A stretch of DNA of 53,112 bases. Source: CAZFCK01 sp964517355. Lineage in GTDB: Bacteria; Desulfobacterota; Desulfovibrionia; Desulfovibrionales; Desulfovibrionaceae. The stretch spans positions 1 to 53,112 of the forward strand of contig CAZFCK010000004.1 of the NCBI GenBank assembly GCA_964517355.1, written 5' to 3'. The position numbers were made by a program, and so were the translations under genes. Positions within the stretch are counted from its first letter, which is position 1. Each line of letters begins with the position of its first letter. Of the stretch, positions 15,677 through 23,663 are shown piece after piece. Below the pieces are notes generated by a model. It saw only the letters and a program-made list of their open reading frames with translations. It searched no databases and was not told where the DNA came from.

Positions 15677-18355
15677 TTATGAGGAAACCGCGCTGGAAAG
15701 ATCAAGCCTCACGAGTTCCAGCACCGCGTCGTCCGGCAATTCGGTAAGTTTGATTTCGCCAGCGCCCGAAAGCAATTCTCCGGCCAGTTGTCTTTTTTCC
15801 GCGATGAGCTTGTCGATACGCTCCTCAATGGTGCCTCTGGTGACGAACTTGTGCACCAGGACATTGCGTTTTTGTCCGATGCGGAAAGCGCGGTCAGTGG
15901 CCTGATCCTCCACCGCGGGATTCCACCAGCGGTCAAAATGGATGACATGGGAGGCCGCGGTCAGGTTCAGGCCCGTGCCCCCCGCCTTAAGGGAAAGGAT
16001 AAAAAACGGCGGCCCGTCTTCACGTTGAAACGCCTCCACAAGCTCCTTGCGTTTTTTGACGGCCACGCCCCCGTGCAGACACAGCCCCGGCCTCTGGAAA
16101 ACGCTCTCCAGATATTCTTCCAACGCCGGCATGATTTCCCGAAACTGGGTGAACACGAGCACCCGTTCCTGCCGTTCGGCGAGTTCGCCGCATATCTCGC
16201 CCAACCGCGAAAACTTGCCCCCTTTTTCAGGAGCGAAGTCGCCGTCTCCGCTATATTGGCCGGGGTGATTGCAGATTTGCTTGAGCCGCAGCAGCGTTTG
16301 CAGGATCACCCCCTTTCTGGCGATGTCTTCCACCTTGGTAAGGGCTTGCTCCAGTGAAACCACCACGCCTTGGTAAAGCTTGGCCTGTTGCTTCGTCAAA
16401 AAGCAGTAGCGCACTGTTTCGGTCTTTTCCGGCAAGTCCGAGACGATGCGCTGATCCGTTTTCAGTCTGCGCAAAATATAGGGGTTCACCAGCCGCCGCA
16501 ATGGGGCGAAGGGGTCCTCTGTCCGTTGTTCGCATGTTTTGACAAAGCTTTTGAACTGCTTTGCGGACCCCAACAGGCCGGGATTGAGAAAATCGAAAAT
16601 GGACCACAAATCGTTTATACGGTTTTCCACGGGCGTGCCTGTCAGCGCGATGCGCGCCTGAGCGCGGAGTTTCCTCGCGGCGCGGCTTTGCGCCGTGGCG
16701 TGGTTGCGTATGGCCTGGGCTTCGTCCAACACGGCGAGACGCCAGGGATACGCGGCCAGCCAGGGCAAACGGGTGAGCATGGAATAGGTTGTGGCGCACA
16801 CGTCCCAGCCCTGAAGCCTGCTTTCAGGGTCTTCGGCTATCGCATCCAACTCCTTGCGCTCCATTTCAGAGGGGTGGAGAAAAAGCAGACGCAGGTCAGG
16901 GGCGAATCGTTCGGCCTCGCTGCGCCAATTTCCCAGCAGTGAAGCGGGCATGACGAGCAGCGACGGCCTCCCCGGCGCCTCTTCCTTGCATCCGAGCAGG
17001 AGAGCGAGCACCTGGAGCGTCTTTCCCAGTCCCATATCGTCGGCCAGACAAGCGCCGAGTCCCAAACCCGCGAGCAGGTGGAGCCAGGCGTACCCGGTTT
17101 CCTGATAGGGGCGCAATGCGGCGCGCAATCCTTGCGGCAGTGCCGCGCCCGCGGCGGACGGGGCGCGCAACCGCCCCAGCAGTTCCCGCATTTCGCGGCC
17201 CGCCATGACGTGGACCCACTGCGCGGAGGCCTCGTCTTCCGGCGCGTCGCGCAGATCCGGGGAAGCGCCGGCCAGCATGCGCATACCCTGAATAAAGGAT
17301 ATGCGCCCGTCTTCGGCTTCGCGCTCCACGCGCCGCCAATGCTCCAATGCCTGGCGCAACCGCTGGGGGTCTATTTCAATCCATTGCCCCTTGAACTGCA
17401 CCAGCCCGCTTCCGCCGGCCAACAACTCTTCCAGTTCTTCACCGTTCAGAAGCATATCACCAAGGGCCAGGGACACGCGAAAGTCCAGCATGGCCTCGAC
17501 GCCGAAACCCGTCTGCCTCGTTTCGCCAACGCTCACCTGCACACGGGGCCTGGGGCGCTTTTTCCACCAGTCCGGCAAGCGTACGGACAGACCGCATTCC
17601 TTAAGCAACGGCGCCGAGCGCAGCATCTCATAAGCGCGAGGCACGCTCCATGCCGCGGGTTGATAGATCGCGCCGCTGGAGACCATGGCCCCGACCCATT
17701 CGCAGCGCCGGGCAGCCTCGTACACCGGTGTCAGCAACTTGAGCAAGGCCTGCTTGTTCCGCTCTCCGGCGTATAATTCAAGCGCGTTGCGTAAAGGCAG
17801 ATGCTTGACCCGCCCCCCTTTGCCCATGCCGGTGGTGAAACTGACCATGAATGCAAACGGCCTGGCGCTATCCGTCTTGTTTTCCGCCAGATGGAACGTG
17901 ACCCTGCCGACTTGTTTCCATACCGGAGCGCGTTTGGCCAAAAAAGCGCCCACCCCGCCATCCGCCGCGACAGCCCCCGCAACCCAGTTTCCGAGTGCGT
18001 TCCAGATGCGCGTCAAAAGCTCGGGGGAAAGGTACTCGCCTCCGGTCATTGGAGGCGCCGTTTCCATCCAGGAGGAAATCCTGTGGGCGTTTGGGGCCTC
18101 TAGAGCGGTTTCATGGAAAGACGAGGCGACGGTATCGAAATGGCACAAACGCGCCAGGTATTCACCGGCAACGGCGCGCCAGTACCGGAGACTGGGAGAA
18201 AATCCGGCGGTCTCGCCAGTGGCCGCCAGCAGAAAAAGCCCTTCCCGCCAGTCGGATTGAAAGGCGCGGGCCAAAGCCTCCAACGCTGGAGAACTTGAGG
18301 GAGCTTCGCTTATGAAAGCCAAACGACCGGAAGGTGATACGCTGATGTCAGGCAT
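15677..18355 (-). CDS. SNF2-family DEAD/DEAH-box helicase
   Basis: An 892-residue SNF2/Swi2 ATPase, expected to translocate on double-stranded DNA and remodel bound protein. What is seen: a long N-terminal SNF2-helicase-associated region (residues 1-400); helicase motif I (LADDMGLGKTLQ, about 435-446); motif II LDEAQAI (about 540); motif III ALTGTPVENRINDLWS; and the C-terminal helicase lobe with VFTQFREIMPALEEYL, GGTGLNLTAASHVIHFD and DRAFRIGQKRNV. It pairs with the downstream SWIM gene, as in many bacteria, where the module has no settled function. Possible roles include transcription recycling (RapA-like), repair or defence. None can be proven here. Confidence 0.92.
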   Translation of the reverse strand: MPDISVSPSGRLAFISEAPSSSPALEALARAFQSDWREGLFLLAATGETAGFSPSLRYWRAVAGEYLARLCHFDTVASSFHETALEAPNAHRISSWMETAPPMTGGEYLSPELLTRIWNALGNWVAGAVAADGGVGAFLAKRAPVWKQVGRVTFHLAENKTDSARPFAFMVSFTTGMGKGGRVKHLPLRNALELYAGERNKQALLKLLTPVYEAARRCEWVGAMVSSGAIYQPAAWSVPRAYEMLRSAPLLKECGLSVRLPDWWKKRPRPRVQVSVGETRQTGFGVEAMLDFRVSLALGDMLLNGEELEELLAGGSGLVQFKGQWIEIDPQRLRQALEHWRRVEREAEDGRISFIQGMRMLAGASPDLRDAPEDEASAQWVHVMAGREMRELLGRLRAPSAAGAALPQGLRAALRPYQETGYAWLHLLAGLGLGACLADDMGLGKTLQVLALLLGCKEEAPGRPSLLVMPASLLGNWRSEAERFAPDLRLLFLHPSEMERKELDAIAEDPESRLQGWDVCATTYSMLTRLPWLAAYPWRLAVLDEAQAIRNHATAQSRAARKLRAQARIALTGTPVENRINDLWSIFDFLNPGLLGSAKQFKSFVKTCEQRTEDPFAPLRRLVNPYILRRLKTDQRIVSDLPEKTETVRYCFLTKQQAKLYQGVVVSLEQALTKVEDIARKGVILQTLLRLKQICNHPGQYSGDGDFAPEKGGKFSRLGEICGELAERQERVLVFTQFREIMPALEEYLESVFQRPGLCLHGGVAVKKRKELVEAFQREDGPPFFILSLKAGGTGLNLTAASHVIHFDRWWNPAVEDQATDRAFRIGQKRNVLVHKFVTRGTIEERIDKLIAEKRQLAGELLSGAGEIKLTELPDDAVLELVRLDLSSAVSS

Positions 18356-18530
18356 GTCGCACCAAAAGAGGGAAGAAACAAGACCTCAAGGCTCGGGTGA
18401 AAAACATTGAGACAAGACCCCAAAGAAGTTTTTCTGTCCCGATTCCTTTGTAAAGGCAAGCCCGGAATCCGCCCGGCGCGGCGCAGAAAATTACAAGATG
18501 TTGAAATGTGGTCGCGATTGCCGGAAGAGA

Positions 18531-18782
18531 TCAGACGTCGCACTTTCCCTGATCAAGTTGCGTTGCGGAACGCTCCGCCGCGCACTCCAAATCATGGAGC
18601 AACCTGTGCATGTCAATGCCGTGCTTCTCGGCGCAATAGGCAATGGTTTCGAAGAGTTCCTTGCACAGCAGACAAACGCCGACAGTTTCGCCCCAGGCCC
18701 GGAACACCTCTTCCGTTTCCCTGTAGGCGCTCACCGCTTCAAGCAGAGTCATGCTACCGGTAATACGCTGTTCTTTCGTCAT
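18531..18782 (-). CDS. DUF1858 (ScdA-N/hybrid-cluster-associated) domain protein
   Basis: An 83-residue protein that is essentially one DUF1858 domain. What is seen: MTLLEAVSAYRETEEVFRAWG, then VCLLCKELFETIAYCAEKHGID and a short acidic/polar tail. The CxxC-type pair is the usual conserved feature of this family, which is linked to Fe-S cluster repair and redox sensing. Start at 18782; the upstream frame to 18806 lacks a ribosome site. It lies downstream of the selenium-type cluster on the same strand, but two hairpin repeats separate them, so co-transcription is uncertain. Confidence 0.75.
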   Translation of the reverse strand: MTKEQRITGSMTLLEAVSAYRETEEVFRAWGETVGVCLLCKELFETIAYCAEKHGIDMHRLLHDLECAAERSATQLDQGKCDV

Positions 18783-18866
18783 AAAAGATCCCCGACGCTT
18801 TCCCAAGGAAATTTACCAGTTCTGCCGCCGCAATCCGCAAGGTGCATATACACTTGACACAGAAAA

Positions 18867-18920
18867 GCCTTCCGCGACTTAAAAACCTTATGACAAAGGT
18901 TTTTAAGAATCTCCAAAACT
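18867..18920 (-). repeat. family E hairpin repeat, copy E3
   Basis: Minus-orientation copy: flank GCCTTCCGCG, stem CTTAAAAACCTT/AAGGTTTTTAAG, then the AATCTCCAAAACT flank. Both stem arms changed together relative to the other copies (AAAAACC pairs with GGTTTTT). It sits between the DUF1858 gene and the kinase-like gene. A degenerate family D palindrome follows at about 18972-19000. The gap 18783-19038 holds nothing else I can support. Confidence 0.7.
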
Positions 18921-19038
18921 TTGCAACCGGCATGACTCGCGAGTAAGTTGTCAATGTTTTGGAAGGATGCACGCGAGAGGGAAATCCATTTATAATGAAA
19001 TCTCTCACGCATTAAAAACAAGAAGCAAGCACGAGCCG

Positions 19039-19905
19039 TCATGCACCTTCGCGGGGCAGGACGCTCCTTATGGCGGCGGGTATATGTTGTATGAGTTCGT
19101 TGATCTGCGTGGCAGGGGTGGGCCGGCACAATTCTCCAGCCACACGGTTGACCCTGGCTGCGGCGAAGGCCGCATGCTCCAATCCCATGCCGGCATGCAC
19201 CAATCCCGCCACAATGCCGGTCAAGGTATCGCCGGTGCCGCCCATGGCCTCCATGGCCGGGCAGGAAGGCGCATCCACGCTGCCGAGTATTCCCGAACTG
19301 TCGGCGACATAATCCTGACGCCCTTTCACCAACAAATGGCGGGCCGCGTTTTCATACTCGTAGGCGCGTTGAATGAATTCCGGGGCGCACTCCTCTTTCT
19401 GCAGAATAAACCCTCGCGTGTAAAAGGGATGTGGAGCCTTTTCGTCCGCCAGAAAAGCCAGTTCCCCCACATCCGGGGTGAAGAGGTCGTATTCCATGGC
19501 CTGGCCGCTCATCTTGGCTGCATACATGTAACCGGCGTCCGCAATGAGCAGTGGCCGTTTGTCAAGTTCCTGGATGCGCAACAACACGCGGTTGTGCCAA
19601 TCCACATCCGGCTGCAGGTAGTGGAAAACGAGGATATCGGAAAAATTCGCATCCATATTGGCGGCCAGATGCGCGTAAAGCTCCCTGCTGCCCGCCCCCA
19701 GGCCCGTATCGCCGACCAAGACGGCATGGGGCAAAGCGCACCCCATACTGCGCGCCGTCCGTATGGCCGCGGCCAGGAGAGCGGGCGTGCCCCTGTTCAC
19801 CGGTACGGCATGCGCCCCCAGAACAACGTCGTTTCCGGCCAGATCCGCTTCACCCATTGTGAGCGGGAAACGATCATCCGGCACGGTGCCTATGATTGTA
19901 AGCAC
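19039..19905 (-). CDS. NnrD/ribokinase-fold kinase-like protein (NAD(P)H-hydrate dehydratase family)
   Basis: A 288-residue protein of the carbohydrate-kinase superfamily branch that includes ADP-dependent NAD(P)H-hydrate dehydratase (C-terminal half of YjeF). What is seen: the VLVGDTGLGAGSRELY region, PLLIADAGYMY, DLFTPDVGELAFLAD, and the nucleotide/catalytic signature AMGGTGDTLTGIVAGL. The epimerase half is absent. The GTG start at 19905 has GGAG 5 bases before it and overlaps the end of the DUF3343 gene by 16 bases, so the genes are coupled. Its place in a selenium/sulfur-carrier cluster suggests a different or added role, perhaps a kinase. That is inference. Confidence 0.75.
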   Translation of the reverse strand: MLTIIGTVPDDRFPLTMGEADLAGNDVVLGAHAVPVNRGTPALLAAAIRTARSMGCALPHAVLVGDTGLGAGSRELYAHLAANMDANFSDILVFHYLQPDVDWHNRVLLRIQELDKRPLLIADAGYMYAAKMSGQAMEYDLFTPDVGELAFLADEKAPHPFYTRGFILQKEECAPEFIQRAYEYENAARHLLVKGRQDYVADSSGILGSVDAPSCPAMEAMGGTGDTLTGIVAGLVHAGMGLEHAAFAAARVNRVAGELCRPTPATQINELIQHIPAAIRSVLPREGA

Positions 19906-20444
19906 AAGTGCTCCATTTCAGTAAAGGCGAGTTCCAGGGCATAACCGCACAGAGTATGCCCGATATCCTTGGGGCGCGGCGCCTGATCCAGGCGCAGGCC
20001 GATGAGGCGGGCGGCCAGGTAAGGCACATCCGGGCACCCGCCTCCGGATATATTGACGATGACCAGCGTCTCCTTATCCACCACGATCTTCATGTTCGCC
20101 GCCCGGACCATCAGATGGCTTCCATAGTCCACCACGTTGAACAGATCCACGGGGCGCAAAAGCGGACTTGTCACGGGCACGATGTCCAAAGGAGGCGTTT
20201 GCACCTCCTCCAGCAGACGCATGATATGCAATTTTTCCATAAGCGGAAATTCAATGACCAGGTCGCACCCTTTTTGCAATTCCGGGGGCGGTCCCATGAC
20301 CTTGATCTCCCACTGATGACTTTTGAGCACTTTCTCCGCGCGTATGACCTCGCTGGTGTTTTCAAACACCAGGAGCCCGCGTCCCAGTTTGCTGTGATCA
20401 TCGCCCCGGGACTGGCCACGCTTGAAAAAACCCAAAAGTGACAC
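19890..20444 (-). CDS. DUF3343 putative Se/S-carrier-like protein
   Basis: A 184-residue protein. The N-terminal half matches DUF3343 (GLLVFENTSEVIRAEKVLKS, then IKVMGPPPELQKGCDLVIEF), a small domain repeatedly found beside TusA and YedE genes and proposed to carry selenium or sulfur. Its conserved cysteine would be the one in QKGCD. The second half (residues about 95-184) has ISGGGCPDVPYLAARLIG and a further Cys, and I do not recognise it as a named domain. It starts 2 bases after the TusA-like gene and overlaps the next gene. Confidence 0.75.
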   Translation of the reverse strand: MSLLGFFKRGQSRGDDHSKLGRGLLVFENTSEVIRAEKVLKSHQWEIKVMGPPPELQKGCDLVIEFPLMEKLHIMRLLEEVQTPPLDIVPVTSPLLRPVDLFNVVDYGSHLMVRAANMKIVVDKETLVIVNISGGGCPDVPYLAARLIGLRLDQAPRPKDIGHTLCGYALELAFTEMEHLCLQS

Positions 20445-20446
20445 TG

Positions 20447-20665
20447 CTAATCCTTGACCAGGGTCAAATGATATTCGCCGTTCCGCTCGACCATGTTCTT
20501 CACTTGCCAGCCTTTGCCCTGAGCCGCGCGGGAGACGTTTTCCTTGGAAGCCTCCGTATCCACCAGGACCAGAAGTTCACCCTTTTTCATGGCGCCAATT
20601 TTATTCAGCGTGTCCAGAACGGGCTGCGGACAGGACAAACCGCGTGCATCAACTGTCTCGCTCAT
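20447..20665 (-). CDS. TusA/YedF-like sulfurtransferase
   Basis: A 72-residue TusA-family protein. What is seen: VDARGLSCPQPVLDTLNKI, with the CPxP active-site cysteine, then the beta-strand pair LLVLVDTEASKENVSRAA and WQVKNMVERNGEYHL. Such proteins carry persulfide, or selenium in YedF-type members. The ribosome site AAGGAGAA precedes the ATG. It is encoded between yedE and DUF3343, the common arrangement in anaerobes. Confidence 0.88.
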   Translation of the reverse strand: MSETVDARGLSCPQPVLDTLNKIGAMKKGELLVLVDTEASKENVSRAAQGKGWQVKNMVERNGEYHLTLVKD

Positions 20666-20774
20666 GGTTCTTTTCTCCTTGTGTCAATGCGTTACGCATA
20701 TAAAATGTGACCACGACGGAAGGCAAGTCTGATTTCCACCTTTGCCGGGCGAAAACCAAACCTTGCCAACATCC

Positions 20775-21860
20775 TCAGGAGGCCTTGTTGCGCATGGAGA
20801 GCCCTATGAACAAACAAACGGCCATACCCACGCACCAGGCCGCGATCCCATGCGGCCCAAGCCCCTTTGGGGAGCTGGCCAGGCCGAAGTTGTGGGCAAA
20901 GGCGGCGCCCACTATCATGCCGAAAACAAAGATCGCCGCATCGCCGTCGCCCTCTCCGGCCATGAAAAGCTGCCGCCCGGGGCACCCTCCGGCCAAGGCG
21001 AACGCCAACCCGGCCAGAACCATTCCGGCGAAATTCCAAAGGGACAACGTATGGGCCACAGGCTGACCTTCAAACCCGAGATTGAATTGCCCCAAAATGA
21101 GATTCACGGCCAAAGCCGCGATGAAAAGGGCCGCGACGCCGGACAGCAAATGGCCGGAACGGAAAAGAATAAGATCCCGGAAAGCGCCCATGGTGCAAAA
21201 ACGGCTGCGCTGCGCGAGAAATCCCACGGCCAGCCCCACGATGAGCGATATGAATATGGGCGCGTGCATGGCGCCGGGGCCTTTCAGGCTGTAAAACAGC
21301 ACACCGGATTTGTCTTCCCCGGCCACTTGCGGATAAATGAACAGAAGGGCCAGAAAACCCAGCATGACCAGGGGCATGAGCAACCCCGCCGCGGCATGGG
21401 TCTTTTGCGCCCGCCCGAGATTGTAGCCGGACTTGAAAAACACGGTGCCGATATAGATGCCGACTACCAGCCCAGCCAGACCGAGCACGGCGTTCAAGTC
21501 GCCCCCTGCCAGCCGCAGAAGCGCCCGCCACGGGCAGCCCAAAAAGATCAACGCCCCGATCATGGCGAATACGCCCAGGATAAAACGCACAATGGGCGCC
21601 GATCCAAGGCGGGGGCGAAAATCGCTGTGCATAATGGCGGCGAGAAACGCCCCCAGGACAAATGCCATGATTTCCGGCCGCATGTATTGCACCACAGCCG
21701 CCCTGTGCATGCCTATGGCGCCGGTTATGTCACGTTCGAAGCAGGCCACGCATATGCCCATGTTGCCAGGGTTGCCCCAATACTGGAGCAACGGTGCGAA
21801 TACACCGATAAACAAACCGACTATGATTATTCCCCAGCGTGTTGCGAAAAAGGTTTTCAT
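20775..21860 (-). CDS. yedE: YedE-family membrane protein, putative selenium transporter
   Basis: A 361-residue polytopic membrane protein of the YeeE/YedE (DUF395) family, proposed to import selenium or sulfur compounds. What is seen: about 9-10 hydrophobic segments; the conserved GGCPGRQLFMAGEGDGDAA region and an earlier GCPWRALLRLAGGD region, both with the family Gly-Cys-Pro motif; and QRSRFCTMGAFRD. Start at ATG 21860, with GGA 5 bases before it; an in-frame TTG nine bases upstream is less likely. It is the first gene of the minus-strand cluster. A candidate promoter lies at 21939-21966. Confidence 0.88.
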   Translation of the reverse strand: MKTFFATRWGIIIVGLFIGVFAPLLQYWGNPGNMGICVACFERDITGAIGMHRAAVVQYMRPEIMAFVLGAFLAAIMHSDFRPRLGSAPIVRFILGVFAMIGALIFLGCPWRALLRLAGGDLNAVLGLAGLVVGIYIGTVFFKSGYNLGRAQKTHAAAGLLMPLVMLGFLALLFIYPQVAGEDKSGVLFYSLKGPGAMHAPIFISLIVGLAVGFLAQRSRFCTMGAFRDLILFRSGHLLSGVAALFIAALAVNLILGQFNLGFEGQPVAHTLSLWNFAGMVLAGLAFALAGGCPGRQLFMAGEGDGDAAIFVFGMIVGAAFAHNFGLASSPKGLGPHGIAAWCVGMAVCLFIGLSMRNKAS

Positions 21861-21869
21861 AGCGTCCAA

Positions 21870-22306
21870 TACCCCTTGTTACATGTCTCGCCGCAGTCCT
21901 TCCGGCCTCAGTTCTTGAACAAAACTCTAGTGTTGCGCAGTATACCCTTTCCAATTTCCCGCACAAATCGTTTGTACAAATAGCCGGACACCTCTCCCAT
22001 TCACCGCTCCAATAACACCTGCCGTCACCTGTTCCGCGAACACGTCACGCATGATGGATTACAAAGGTTCATGGGCAGCCGTGTTTACTCCCGGCATGCA
22101 ACATACTATAGTCGGCGCCCATGCCCCTGGCTAAGGCCGGAGGGTTTGTCTTGCGCGCATCCTCCACTTCAAGGGGATGCAATGCTCTTGCAACATGCAT
22201 TCAAACAATCGCATGTCCGCGATCATGATTTCACAATGGCCATCCGGAAACCCGGCTCGGCAAAGCATCGTGATTGCTTCATGAACAACATGCACAGGGA
22301 GATATT
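21870..22306. other. divergent intergenic region between yedE and the GGDEF gene
   Basis: A gene-free stretch of 437 bases that should hold both divergent promoters. Apart from the minus-strand candidate at 21939-21966 and the 10-bp palindrome TTTGTACAAA at 21971-21980, I see no repeat family and no convincing plus-strand promoter. Short frames here (for example 22071-22322) have poor codon patterns and no ribosome site. Confidence 0.45.
21939..21966 (-). promoter_or_regulatory. candidate yedE promoter
   Basis: On the minus strand a TATACT -10 box (plus 21939-21944) stands 16 bases from TTGTGC (plus 21961-21966). A perfect palindrome TTTGTACAAA at 21971-21980 lies directly upstream of the -35 box and could be an operator. 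Assigned by pattern only. Confidence 0.4.
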
Positions 22307-23554
22307 GTGGAGAAGGTGTTAATCGTTGAGGACAGCAGGGTAATCGCGCTCGGTCTGCAAAAATGGATCAAATACGATCTGGATTTCGAATCGGATATCG
22401 CGCACAGCCTGCGCGAGGCCGAACAACTTCTGCAAGACAACGACACCTCGTATTTCATCAGTTTGCTCGACCTTCATCTGCCTGACGCGCCCCATGGGGA
22501 AATCGTGGATTTCATGATCAATCGCTCCATCCCCAGCATCGTTGTTTCCGCGACCCATGACGACTACACGCGCGAGGCCATGAAAAACAAAAAAATCGTC
22601 GACTATGTTCTCAAATCCCATCCCAAGGATATGCCGCAATTATTGAAACTCATCCGGCGCATCCACAACAATCGAAAGACAAAAGTGATGATCGTCGACG
22701 ATTCGCGCCAATACAGGCGCTACTACAGTCAGCTTCTGGAGAATCAGCGTCTTACCGTCTTCACGGCTGAAGACGGACAGCAAGCCTTGGATACTCTCGA
22801 CGCGAATCCGGACATACGGCTCATACTCACCGACTATCACATGCCGCGCATGAACGGCTATGAACTGGTGCAGCATGTTCGGGAAAAATGTTCGCAGGAC
22901 AAACTCGCCGTGATCGTCTTTTCCACGGACGAATCCGATGACATGGCCTCGAAATTCCTCAAGGCCGGAGCCAACGACTTCATCAACAAGACCGCGAGCA
23001 TTGAAGAATTTTTATGCAGAATCAACATGAATCTCGACATCCTTGATATGATGCATGAAATCCGCGACAGCGCGAACCGGGATTTTTTGACTAAAATATT
23101 CAACAGAAGATATTTTTTCGAAAAAGCCGACGTGCTCTACACGCTGCATAAATCCGCAGACAAGCCCCTGATCGTCGCCATGGTCGATATTGATTTTTTT
23201 AAAAAGGTCAACGATGTTTACGGGCACCACGCCGGAGATCAGGTGATCAAGAACCTGGCGAAATTACTGCAGCAACAATGCGGGGAGCAAGGCATCGTGG
23301 CGCGTTTCGGCGGAGAGGAGTTTTGCGTCCTGCTCACGACGACTCCGGCCACCGGTGTGGTCGATTTTTTCGAAAGCATCAGGCTTGCCGCCGAAAACAC
23401 GCATGTCCGGGTGGATAACAACGACATCCGGTTCACGGTCTCCATAGGCGTCACCTCCTCTCTGGGCAACTCGCTGGCGGACATGATCAACCATGCCGAC
23501 AAATTGCTCTATAAAGCCAAACAAACAAGCAGAAACATGGTCTGCTTTTCATGA
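22307..23554 (+). CDS. double-receiver GGDEF response regulator (diguanylate cyclase)
   Basis: A 415-residue protein: receiver 1 at residues 3-118 (VLIVEDSR, phospho-acceptor Asp55 in SLLDLHLPD); receiver 2 at about 127-240 (VMIVDDSR, Asp176 in LILTDYHMPRMNGYE, FINKT); and a GGDEF domain at about 255-415 with RFGGEEF (335-339) and DIDFFKKVNDVYGH. Expected to make cyclic di-GMP on phosphorylation. The RxxD inhibitory site upstream of GGEEF is absent (CGEQ there), so product inhibition may be lost. Start: GTG at 22307 with GGGAG, in preference to the TTG at 22274. No sensor kinase lies next to it. Confidence 0.92.
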   Translation: MEKVLIVEDSRVIALGLQKWIKYDLDFESDIAHSLREAEQLLQDNDTSYFISLLDLHLPDAPHGEIVDFMINRSIPSIVVSATHDDYTREAMKNKKIVDYVLKSHPKDMPQLLKLIRRIHNNRKTKVMIVDDSRQYRRYYSQLLENQRLTVFTAEDGQQALDTLDANPDIRLILTDYHMPRMNGYELVQHVREKCSQDKLAVIVFSTDESDDMASKFLKAGANDFINKTASIEEFLCRINMNLDILDMMHEIRDSANRDFLTKIFNRRYFFEKADVLYTLHKSADKPLIVAMVDIDFFKKVNDVYGHHAGDQVIKNLAKLLQQQCGEQGIVARFGGEEFCVLLTTTPATGVVDFFESIRLAAENTHVRVDNNDIRFTVSIGVTSSLGNSLADMINHADKLLYKAKQTSRNMVCFS

Positions 23555-23663
23555 CCCGGCGTACGGAAACGGGGTTCACGGAGGTGTCTCCCCGCAATGG
23601 ATTTTCTCTTCTCATCCCGTTCCGCGACCGCCTTTCATATCCATACGCAATTGGAGGTCGTCC

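Noticed and set aside
22071..22322. Short plus-strand frame upstream of the GGDEF gene
   Set aside because: No ribosome site, no recognisable features, and it overlaps the GGDEF start.
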